Below, piece after piece: positions 1 through 6,103 of a DNA stretch of 12,988 nt (position 1 is the stretch's first letter; each line of letters opens with the position of its first letter). The stretch is from assembly GCA_017453605.1 (NCBI GenBank), contig JAFTEP010000142.1, positions 1 to 12,988 of the forward strand, read 5' to 3'. Source of the stretch: Clostridia bacterium. GTDB lineage: Bacteria > Bacillota > Clostridia > Oscillospirales > SIG627. Position numbers and translations under genes: made by a program. The notes under the pieces were generated by a model. That model searched no databases and was not told the origin of the DNA. It saw only the letters and a program-made list of their open reading frames with translations.

Positions 1-1
1 G

Positions 2-1150
2 AGACCCGGAGACACAGTGATAAAGGGACAGACCGTCGGTGAGGCGGCTGAGGTCGGGCTCTCGGTGCCCGTCCACGCGAGCGTGTCGGGAAAAGTGACG
101 GAGGTCTCTCAAAAGACGGACGCCGCCGGAAGAGCGGTGACGTGCGTGAAGATCGAGAACGATTTCGGCACCGGCGTCCACGAGAGCGCAGAGCCGTACT
201 CCGGAGACCCGGAGGATTTTGACGCCGCGGTGAGATTCATAAAGGACAAAGGGCTCGTCGGTCTCGGAGGGAGCGGATATCCGGTCTACGCCAAGCTCAA
301 AAACGTGAGAAGATCCACAAAGACCCTCATCATCAACGCAACCGAATGCGAGCCGTTCTGTTCCTCCACGACCAGAACGCTCATAGAATCGCCGAAGGAC
401 GTGATAAGGGGCGCGCGCATCCTCACCGCTCTGCTCTCGCCGGTAAACGTTTTCCTGGTGACTGAAACAAGACACAGAAAGCTCGGCGCGAAGCTCTGCG
501 AGATCTCAAAAGGGACGATGGAGCCGAAGACCGTGCCGGACAGATATCCCGCCGGCGACGAAAGGCAGATCGTCAAGGCCCTTTTCAAGAAAGAACTGTC
601 GGCGGACGCTCTTCCGTCGGCCGCCGCCTGCGCCGTGTTCAACGCGGCGACCTGCGCCGCGATAGCCGCCGCCTTCGACAGAGGAACTCCCTTCACCGAA
701 AGGATCGTCACCGCCTCGGGCGACTGCTTCGCACAGAAGAAGAACCTCCGCGTCCCGCTCGGGACGAGCGTCAGAGAGCTCTCGAAAAGCTGCGGAGGCT
801 TCGTTTCAAAACCGTATATGCTCGTGCTCGGAGGTCCGATGCTCGGGAACTGCGCGGACAGCCGCGAGGCTCCCGTGACGAAGACCGTCGGCGCGGTGAT
901 GGCGTTCAGAGAGCGCTGCCGCTCGGGAAGCGAGGACTGCATCCACTGCGGACGCTGCGTGAAAGTCTGCCCGATGGGGCTCATGCCCTTCTACTTCGAG
1001 AGGGCGGTCCGTTCTTCCCTGCCGCTCCCCGCAAGGCGCACTTTCGATCCGTCGCTCTGCTGTGAATGCGGGCTCTGCACCTACATCTGCCCGGCGAACG
1101 TACCGCTGAACTACCTGATAAAGATCTCAAAAAAGAGGGGGGCGGTATGA
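2..1150 (+). CDS. rnfC: Electron transport complex subunit RnfC (5' end outside window)
   Basis: Peripheral subunit of the Rnf complex, which moves electrons between reduced ferredoxin and NAD+ and couples this to ion transport across the membrane; RnfC is the NADH- and FMN-binding, cytoplasmic-side subunit. The reading frame is open to the left edge (residues R-P-G-D-T precede a GTG at 17), and the text matches the inside of the RnfC N-terminal domain (V-P-V-H-A-S-V-S-G), so roughly the first 50 residues are missing and the GTG is not the true start. Family marks are G-L-G-G-S-G-Y-P near 257-280, the N-A-T-E-C-E-P motif near 335-355, Y-P-A-G-D-E-R-Q near 545-568, and G-G-P-M-L-G near 830-850. 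Two C-x2-C-x2-C-x3-CP clusters at about 938-973 and 1058-1093 bind [4Fe-4S]. Its stop codon overlaps the next start (ATGA at 1147-1150), so the two are translationally coupled. Confidence 0.93.
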   Translation, partial: RPGDTVIKGQTVGEAAEVGLSVPVHASVSGKVTEVSQKTDAAGRAVTCVKIENDFGTGVHESAEPYSGDPEDFDAAVRFIKDKGLVGLGGSGYPVYAKLKNVRRSTKTLIINATECEPFCSSTTRTLIESPKDVIRGARILTALLSPVNVFLVTETRHRKLGAKLCEISKGTMEPKTVPDRYPAGDERQIVKALFKKELSADALPSAAACAVFNAATCAAIAAAFDRGTPFTERIVTASGDCFAQKKNLRVPLGTSVRELSKSCGGFVSKPYMLVLGGPMLGNCADSREAPVTKTVGAVMAFRERCRSGSEDCIHCGRCVKVCPMGLMPFYFERAVRSSLPLPARRTFDPSLCCECGLCTYICPANVPLNYLIKISKKRGAV

Positions 1151-2703
1151 TGGAAAAGCTTCACGTCGATCTCGCCCCGTTCATCCGCCATCCCGACAGC
1201 ACGAAATCTCTCATGCTCCAGACTTCGTGTATGCTCGCGATCCTCCTTGCGTGGTGCGTCTGGGCGCGCGGCGCGAGGATCGCCGTTCTCGCCGCGATAC
1301 TCGGCGCTCTGTGCTTTGTCTTTGAAGTGATCGCTACAAAATACGTCGGCAGGCCCGGGACCGCAAGGGATCTGAGCTTCGCGGTGACGGCGCTTATATT
1401 GTGCGGCTGTCTCGGGAACGCGGCGCCGTTCTGGATCTGCCTTCCCGCGTCTTTTCTCGCTGTCGCCGTCTTCAAGCATCTATTCGGCGGTCTGGGAAAA
1501 AATCTTTTCAATCCAGCCGCCGCGTCGCTGGTGATACTATACGCTCTGTTCCCCTCATTTGCAGGAGCAACGTCCTCAGATCCCGCCGTCTTCGACCCTT
1601 CTCCCGCCGCGGACGCCGCGGGACTGACCGCCGCCGTGAACTCCGGGACCGTCCCTCAGGCGGACGTATTCGACTACGTTTTCGGCTTTGAGAGCGAGAT
1701 CGGTTTCTTTGCGCCGGTCGCACTGACCCTCGCCTGCGGACTGTTTTTGTTCATCCGCCACACAGCTGACTTCCGGACGGCGCTGAGCTTTGTCGGCGTC
1801 AGCTTCGCGTCGGCTTTCGTGGGCTCGGGAATGAACGCCGCCTACGCCCTGTGGTATATACTCACGGGCGGAACGGTATTCGTCGCCTGCTTTGTTCTGA
1901 CCGATCCCGTGACCTCTCCCGCGACCGATACCGGCAGGGCTGTCAGCGGAGCTCTTGCGGCGATGCTCTGCTTTGTTCTGCGCAGAGTGACCGGCTTTGC
2001 CGGGGCGCCGTTCGCCGCAGTATGCGCGGTAAATCTTTTCGCGCCGCTGATAGAATACCTGACGGCGCCGGTCCCCTTCGGAAAGGGCAGGAAAGGCGTA
2101 GACGGAGCGGTCAAGAGACACCGCGAATACGTCGCGGACTTCCGTTCGCTGTTTGCGAAAAACTCAAAGAACGTCGAGAATATCAAAAAATCGTCTTCCG
2201 ACAGCGCGCTCAGGGCGCAGGTGATGTGCGGCGGAACGAAGAGCTTCTGCGCGACGCGGCACATTTACGACGGCTCGCCCGACTGTGCGTCGGCGGCGGT
2301 CGTCGGAGGCGGCAGGAGCTGTCCGTTTTCCTGCGAGGGCTTCGGAGACTGCGCGGCGGCGTGCCCTAACAGGGCGATAGAGATCATCGACGGGCTCGCC
2401 GCGATAGACTTCCGCCGCTGCGACGGCTGCGGCAAATGCCTCGCCGCCTGCCCGAAGCAGCTCATCACTCTGATCCCGAGAAACGCGCAGTACTGGGTCG
2501 GATGCGTTTCCTCCGAGGACTCTTCTTCGACGCGGCTCCACTGCACGGCGGGCTGCGACGGCTGCGGGATCTGCCGCGAAGCCTGCCCCGAAAACGCGAT
2601 CAGTATTTCCGAAAACGCCGCGGCGATCGACCCCGCGCTCTGCTCGGGCTGCGGGATCTGCGCCGAAAAATGCCCGAGAAAATGTATATGGGAGCTGAAA
2701 TGA
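1147..2703 (+). CDS. RnfD-RnfB fusion protein (membrane domain plus polyferredoxin)
   Basis: A 518-residue protein joining two normally separate Rnf subunits. Residues 1-310 are RnfD-like: many hydrophobic segments, the G-G-L-G-K-N-L-F-N-P-A motif at 114-124, and T-D-P-V-T-S-P at 252-258. After a charged linker (about 315-355), residues 360-518 match the C-terminal half of clostridial RnfB: C-G-G at 361-363, then four [4Fe-4S] motifs using C392/C396/C402 with C435, C425/C428/C431 with C406, C470/C473/C476 with C509, and C499/C502/C505 with C480. The RnfB N-terminal membrane helix and its first Fe-S domain are absent. The flavinylation motif expected near residue 156 (D-x-x-S-G-A-T) reads D-A-A-G-L-T. 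The start chosen is the ATG that overlaps the rnfC stop, behind a purine-rich GAGGGGGG stretch; a second ATG follows at once. The usual order is rnfCDGEAB, so G, E and A are missing here. The fusion is seen; its function is inferred. Confidence 0.9.
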   Translation: MMEKLHVDLAPFIRHPDSTKSLMLQTSCMLAILLAWCVWARGARIAVLAAILGALCFVFEVIATKYVGRPGTARDLSFAVTALILCGCLGNAAPFWICLPASFLAVAVFKHLFGGLGKNLFNPAAASLVILYALFPSFAGATSSDPAVFDPSPAADAAGLTAAVNSGTVPQADVFDYVFGFESEIGFFAPVALTLACGLFLFIRHTADFRTALSFVGVSFASAFVGSGMNAAYALWYILTGGTVFVACFVLTDPVTSPATDTGRAVSGALAAMLCFVLRRVTGFAGAPFAAVCAVNLFAPLIEYLTAPVPFGKGRKGVDGAVKRHREYVADFRSLFAKNSKNVENIKKSSSDSALRAQVMCGGTKSFCATRHIYDGSPDCASAAVVGGGRSCPFSCEGFGDCAAACPNRAIEIIDGLAAIDFRRCDGCGKCLAACPKQLITLIPRNAQYWVGCVSSEDSSSTRLHCTAGCDGCGICREACPENAISISENAAAIDPALCSGCGICAEKCPRKCIWELK

Positions 2704-3368
2704 AAAGTTTAAAAGCGCTTCTTGCCGCTCTCGTGATCATCGCCGCGTTTGCCGCGGGAGGATGCAAAGAAAATAAAAAAACGACTCCCCTCAGCGAGCC
2801 CGAAGAGACCGTCGCCGCTTTTCTCGACGCGCTCAAGGAGGGCGATTTCGACAAGGCGGAGGACTATATCCTGATAGATGAAAACGAAGTTTTCTTTTTC
2901 GGGATGGACGACAGACAGTTCGAACTCTATCAGACTGTCGGACTGAGCGCGGATTCCGTCTCTTTGCTGTTCAGGTACTCAGGGTCGATAATGCAATACA
3001 AGCTCACTTTCTGCGAGATCGCTTCCGACACGGCGCAGGTGAGAAGCTACGTCAGGCTTCTCAACGGAAAGGATTTTCTCACCTCCGTCTACGGAGGGCT
3101 CTATCAGGCTTTCGTCGCCGCCGGGCTCAACGGGACAGAATACCCCGACACGAGAGCATACGTCGAGGACCGCATCGTGCAGGAGATAGCTCTGGATCCG
3201 CCCGACACGGCGGAGATGATCGCCTCGTTCGAGCTGAAAAACGTCTCGGGAAAATGGCTGATAAAGCCGAACGCCGACGTCTGCTCCGTAATGACCGCCT
3301 CTCTGTTCGACGATCCCGACTCTCTCGAGAGCGCTCTCAAACAGGTCGGAATGTGGGAAAGCGAATGA
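2700..3368 (+). CDS. Predicted lipoprotein with NTF2-like/DUF4878-type domain, in the rnf operon
   Basis: A 222-residue exported lipoprotein of unknown function. It has a K-rich N-terminus, a hydrophobic segment, and a lipobox ending A-G-G-C with the modified Cys at residue 22. A charged linker follows, then E-P-E-E-T-V-A-A-F-L-D-A-L-K-E-G-D-F-D-K-A at about 35-55. That is the start seen in many extracytoplasmic NTF2-like lipoproteins (DUF4878/DUF5105 style); assignment to a particular family is only a guess. The start is the ATG at 2700, with GGAG at 2691-2694 and a 4-base ATGA overlap with the fusion gene's stop; two upstream in-frame ATGs (2682, 2688) lie inside that gene and have poorer spacing. 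The coupling suggests it belongs to the Rnf unit, occupying the place where the extracytoplasmic subunit RnfG might be expected, but it shows no flavinylation motif and is not RnfG. Confidence 0.8.
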   Translation: MKSLKALLAALVIIAAFAAGGCKENKKTTPLSEPEETVAAFLDALKEGDFDKAEDYILIDENEVFFFGMDDRQFELYQTVGLSADSVSLLFRYSGSIMQYKLTFCEIASDTAQVRSYVRLLNGKDFLTSVYGGLYQAFVAAGLNGTEYPDTRAYVEDRIVQEIALDPPDTAEMIASFELKNVSGKWLIKPNADVCSVMTASLFDDPDSLESALKQVGMWESE

Positions 3369-3432
3369 TAAAGAATATTACAAATAACGCTCAAAAGCCG
3401 CGCCCTTTCGCGTGGCGCTCTAAAGGACAGAT

Positions 3433-3485
3433 AAAAAAATACCGGCTGAATGAAGAAAATCAATCCTTGTTCAGTCGGTATTTTT
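3433..3485 (+). terminator. Rho-independent terminator of the rnf operon
   Basis: Arms at 3439-3450 (ATACCGGCTGAA) and 3470-3481 (TTCAGTCGGTAT) pair over 12 positions with one G-U, around a 19-nt loop, followed by a T run at 3481-3485. The A run before the left arm (3433-3438) makes it potentially bidirectional. It lies 65 bases after the lipoprotein stop. Confidence 0.85.
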
Positions 3486-3494
3486 GTCGCATTC

Positions 3495-3745
3495 TCCTGC
3501 AAGCAGGACGTTTGTGTGCCAAACGTCAAAAATGAATGATGTTTGCCCTTTCGGGCAAATGATGATGCTCCCTGCGGTCGCAATGATGATTTGCGGTTTC
3601 ACCGCAAAATGATGAGATGAGTTCCGCTTTATGCGCCGAAGGCGCTCATCATTCGGCGAAACCGATCATCATGCGCGAAAGCGCTCATCATGTTCCGCGC
3701 GAGCGGAACTCATCATTTGCCGAGTGTCCTTTGGAACACTCGGCA
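3495..3745. repeat. Array of small hairpins separated by ATGATGA / TCATCAT heptamers
   Basis: Non-coding stretch filling most of the convergent gap between the lipoprotein gene and glmM. Hairpins, each with a different stem: 3495-3508 (TCCTGC/GCAGGA), 3507-3527 (GACGTTT/AAACGTC), 3542-3559 (TTTGCCC/GGGCAAA), 3566-3582 (weak, TGC/GCA outer pairs), 3590-3608 (TTTGCGGT/ACCGCAAA), 3633-3645 (GCGCC/GGCGC), 3653-3665 (TCGG/CCGA), 3673-3684 (GCGC/GCGC, GAAA loop), 3692-3709 (GTTCCGC/GCGGAAC), 3718-3745 (TGCCGAGTGT/ACACTCGGCA). Between them are exact 7-base spacers: ATGATGA at 3559-3565, 3583-3589 and 3609-3615, then the reverse complement TCATCAT at 3646-3652, 3666-3672, 3685-3691 and 3710-3716. A near-copy ATGATGT is at 3536-3542. 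No open frame or known RNA was recognised. It could be an interspersed repeat family, a recombination substrate, or a structured 3' end of read-through transcripts. Confidence 0.85.
3616..3714. repeat. 12-bp inverted repeat flanking the reoriented part of the hairpin array
   Basis: GATGAGTTCCGC at 3616-3627 is the exact reverse complement of GCGGAACTCATC at 3703-3714. The left copy is a half hairpin with no partner next to it, while the right copy is the second arm of the hairpin at 3692-3709. Within the 75 bases between them (3628-3702) the heptamer spacers all read TCATCAT, whereas left of the repeat they all read ATGATGA. Confidence 0.85.
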
Positions 3746-3776
3746 TTCGGACGCGGCTTTAATTCTGCCGGGGATA

Positions 3777-5129
3777 TTATGCGCCGATGCGCTCTTTTAT
3801 GACTTCGGCGACGCTCTCCGCAACGCGCGTTATCTGCTGATCGTCTTCGCCCTCGACCATGACTCTTATCAGAGGCTCCGTGCCGGAGGGACGCACGACG
3901 ATCCTGCCCTCGGAGCCGAGCTCCTTCTTGGCTTCGGAGATCGCCGCCTTGATCTGTGGTTCGGTGTAGAACGAGATCTTGCCGTCCGCGGTGACGCGCA
4001 CGTTGATGGTCTTCTGAGGATAGCTCTTCATCACAAAAGCAAGATCCGAGAGCTTCTTCCCTGTGCGGCGCATCAGGCTCAGAAGCTGGACCGCGGTGAG
4101 CTGACCGTCGCCGGTGGTGGCAAAATCCGAGAAAATAAGGTGTCCCGACTGCTCGCCGCCGAAGGAATACTCCTCCTGGAGCATCTCTTCAAGAACGAAG
4201 CGGTCGCCGACCTTCGTGGCGATGAATTTGAGAGAGTTTTCCTCGCAGAACTTTATGAAGCCGAGGTTTGTCATGACTGTGCCGACGACGGTGTTGCGGT
4301 TGAGCCTGCCGCGCTCTTTCATATCGAGCGCGCAGATAGCCATGACGTGGTCGCCGTCGATGAGCTCGCCCTTTTCGTCGACGCACAGGCATCTGTCGGC
4401 GTCTCCGTCGAAGGCGACCCCGGCGTCGAATCCGCCCTCCACGACGACCTTTTTCAGACCCTCGATGGGGGTGGAGCCGCAGTCGCGGTTTATGTTGGTG
4501 CCGTCCGGAGTGCAGTTGATGATCGTCGCGTCGGCTCCGAGGTCCTCGAAGAGCTTTTTCGCGCTGACCGACGCGCTCCCGTTGGCGCAGTCGACCGCGA
4601 CCTTGATGCCGTCGAGAGAATAAAGAACGGTGCTCTTGACGTGATCGACGTAGTCCTTGACGGCGGTCGCGCAGAAATCGACCTTGCCGACGTCGCTTCC
4701 GACTGCTCTGTCCGAAACCCCGTGCTGATCGAGGACGATCTCCTCGATCTTCTCCTCGAGGGCGTCCGGGAGCTTGAAGCCGTCGCCGCTGAAGATCTTG
4801 ATGCCGTTGAACTCCGCCGAGTTGTGGGACGCGCTAATCATGACACCGGCGTCCGCCTTGTATTTGCCGACGAGATACGCGACCGCGGGAGTCGGGATGT
4901 CGCCGAGGATGATGACGTCAGCTCCGACCGAGCAGAGACCTGCGCTGATCGCAAAGCACAGCATCTTTGAAGAAAGCCTCGTGTCCATTCCGACGACGAA
5001 GCGGCATCTGCGCCTGCTTCCGTCAGTGAGGACGACCGCCGCCGCCCTGCCGATCTCCATCGCGAGTTCGTTTGTCAGTTCCGTGTTCGCGATCCCTCTG
5101 ACACCGTCTGTTCCGAATAGTCTTCCCAT
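3777..5129 (-). CDS. glmM: Phosphoglucosamine mutase
   Basis: Cytoplasmic enzyme converting glucosamine-6-phosphate to glucosamine-1-phosphate, a step toward UDP-N-acetylglucosamine for peptidoglycan. The 450-residue length is usual for the family. Visible marks: N-terminal G-T-D-G-V-R-G (6-12), the catalytic phosphoserine loop I-S-A-S-H-N with Ser101, the Mg2+-binding D-G-D-A-D-R (241-246), the sugar-binding G-G-E-Q-S-G-H (324-330), and the phosphate-binding R-P-S-G-T-E-P (413-419), so all four alpha-D-phosphohexomutase domains are intact. The ATG start at 5129 has an upstream AAAGGGA about 11 bases away. It lies 37 bases after the beta-helix gene on the same strand and is probably cotranscribed from the promoter at 5951-5979. 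No classical T-run terminator follows; the first structure downstream is the hairpin at 3718-3745. Confidence 0.97.
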   Translation of the reverse strand: MGRLFGTDGVRGIANTELTNELAMEIGRAAAVVLTDGSRRRCRFVVGMDTRLSSKMLCFAISAGLCSVGADVIILGDIPTPAVAYLVGKYKADAGVMISASHNSAEFNGIKIFSGDGFKLPDALEEKIEEIVLDQHGVSDRAVGSDVGKVDFCATAVKDYVDHVKSTVLYSLDGIKVAVDCANGSASVSAKKLFEDLGADATIINCTPDGTNINRDCGSTPIEGLKKVVVEGGFDAGVAFDGDADRCLCVDEKGELIDGDHVMAICALDMKERGRLNRNTVVGTVMTNLGFIKFCEENSLKFIATKVGDRFVLEEMLQEEYSFGGEQSGHLIFSDFATTGDGQLTAVQLLSLMRRTGKKLSDLAFVMKSYPQKTINVRVTADGKISFYTEPQIKAAISEAKKELGSEGRIVVRPSGTEPLIRVMVEGEDDQQITRVAESVAEVIKERIGA

Positions 5130-5166
5130 AATGAATCGTTCCCTTTCGATTTTATAAAAATATGAT

Positions 5167-5835
5167 TCAACGCTTGGCGGCGATGACGCCGCCGGTCTTG
5201 AATATGCTGTTTTCCGGCACGAAGCCTCTGACGCAGGAGGTCGGATAGACCGTCACGCGCCTTGAAAGCACGGTGCCCGGGTTGAGGACGCTGTTGCAGC
5301 CGACTTCAACGAAGTCGCCGAGCATCGCGCCGAGCTTGCGCCTGCCGGTCTCAATGACGCCCTCCGGAGTCTTCACGCAGACGTTGGTCTTGTCGCTCTT
5401 GACGTTGGAGGTCACGCTCCCCGCGCCCATGTGGGCCTTGAATCCGAGCACGGAATCGCCGACGTAGTTGAAGTGCGGGACCTGAACGCCGTCGAAGAGC
5501 ACGCAGTTTTTCAGTTCGACGGAATTGCCGACCACGGCGTTCTTTCCGACGATCGCCTTGGAGCGGATATACGCGCAGTGGCGGATCTCGGCTCCGCTGT
5601 CGATGATGCAGGGGCCGCCTATCGAGGCGCTCGGCGCGACCTTTGCGTCAGGTGCGATCCACACGTTTTCTCCCGCTCTTCTGAAGCCCGATCTTTCAAG
5701 CTCGGGTCCGAGAACGGCGATGAAGTCCCCGATCTTGTCGAGGACCTCCCAGGGATAGTTCACGCCCGAAAAAAGTTTCGCGGCGACGGTTTTTTCAAGA
5801 TCAAAAAGCTCTCTTACGCTCAGCGCTTCAAACAT
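5167..5835 (-). CDS. Left-handed beta-helix protein resembling the GlmU acetyltransferase domain
   Basis: A 222-residue hexapeptide-repeat protein. After an N-terminal helical section (about 1-55), the rest shows the repeating I/V-G-x-x pattern of a left-handed beta-helix. The segment P-H-F-N-Y-V-G-D (120-127) followed by H-M-G-A-G-S-V-T-S-N (135-144) matches the acetyltransferase active-site region of GlmU (P-H-L-x-Y-x-G-D ... G-A-G), including the catalytic His (here His121). There is no nucleotidyltransferase domain. In Clostridia such short proteins are often labelled UDP-N-acetylglucosamine pyrophosphorylase, which the missing uridylyltransferase domain does not support. Being directly upstream of glmM, it likely acetylates glucosamine-1-phosphate or a similar nucleotide sugar; the substrate is inferred. 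The ATG at 5835 is preceded in frame by a TTG at 5838; AAAGGA upstream could serve either. Confidence 0.85.
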   Translation of the reverse strand: MFEALSVRELFDLEKTVAAKLFSGVNYPWEVLDKIGDFIAVLGPELERSGFRRAGENVWIAPDAKVAPSASIGGPCIIDSGAEIRHCAYIRSKAIVGKNAVVGNSVELKNCVLFDGVQVPHFNYVGDSVLGFKAHMGAGSVTSNVKSDKTNVCVKTPEGVIETGRRKLGAMLGDFVEVGCNSVLNPGTVLSRRVTVYPTSCVRGFVPENSIFKTGGVIAAKR

Positions 5836-5869
5836 CAATTATATCCTTTCTCCGATCAGGTCACAGTTC

Positions 5870-5920
5870 TTCCGGCGTGATCCGACGCGCTCGGTCACGA
5901 GGCGTCCGGATTCGCCGGAA
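5870..5920 (-). promoter_or_regulatory. Long hairpin in the 5' leader of the beta-helix/glmM operon
   Basis: A near-continuous inverted repeat: TTCCGGCG (5870-5877) pairs with CGCCGGAA (5913-5920), ATCC (5880-5883) with GGAT (5908-5911), GACGC (5884-5888) with GCGTC (5902-5906), and CTCG (5890-5893) with CGAG (5898-5901) around a GTCA loop. That is about 21 base pairs with small bulges. It lies between the predicted start of transcription (about 5944) and the start codon at 5835. On the minus strand no T run follows, so it is not a leader terminator there; on the plus strand TTTTTAATAA follows, but no plus-strand gene needs one. A role in mRNA stability or translational control is inferred. 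Confidence 0.6.
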
Positions 5921-5950
5921 TTTTTAATAATATCACGGAATTTAGATAAA

Positions 5951-5979
5951 AGTATAACACCGAAGCTCCCAAAAGTCAA
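5951..5979 (-). promoter_or_regulatory. Sigma-70-type promoter for the beta-helix/glmM operon
   Basis: On the minus strand TTGACT (-35, 5974-5979) and TATACT (-10, 5951-5956) are separated by exactly 17 bases. Transcription would start near 5944 and give a leader of about 110 bases that includes the hairpin at 5870-5920. Confidence 0.8.
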
Positions 5980-6039
5980 GCAGTTTAAGATTTTATTACA
6001 ATTTTATAAAAATATCACAATCAAAAAAAGCGAATACAC

Positions 6040-6082
6040 AAAAGCTCCGCTTCCGGGAAAGAGCCGGTAAACGGAGCTTTTT
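6040..6082 (-). terminator. Rho-independent terminator after the 6104-6595 gene
   Basis: AAAAGCTCCG (6040-6049) pairs with CGGAGCTTTT (6072-6081). The intervening bases contain a second short CCGG pairing. T runs flank the stem on both strands, so it may work both ways; on the minus strand it lies 22 bases after the stop of the small exported-protein gene. Confidence 0.75.
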
Positions 6083-6103
6083 CAAGCGGATAATATACTC
6101 TCT

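Noticed and set aside
1147..2703. RnfD-RnfB junction as a sequencing frameshift joining two neighbouring genes
   Set aside because: A frameshift could not remove rnfG, rnfE, rnfA and the N-terminal part of rnfB; a true fusion or deletion is needed. A chimeric assembly remains possible and is listed as a check.
3495..3745. Possible CRISPR array
   Set aside because: The constant element is only 7 bases and the variable elements are self-complementary palindromes of 12-28 bases; no cas gene is present.
3690..4970. Long plus-strand open frame opposite glmM
   Set aside because: It is a shadow of glmM in GC-rich sequence; the translation has no recognisable domain, and glmM on the other strand has every family motif.
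5870..5930. Plus-strand terminator (hairpin followed by TTTTT)
   Set aside because: It has the form of one, but no plus-strand gene ends upstream; its place in the minus-strand leader explains it better. A side role in stopping antisense transcription is not excluded.
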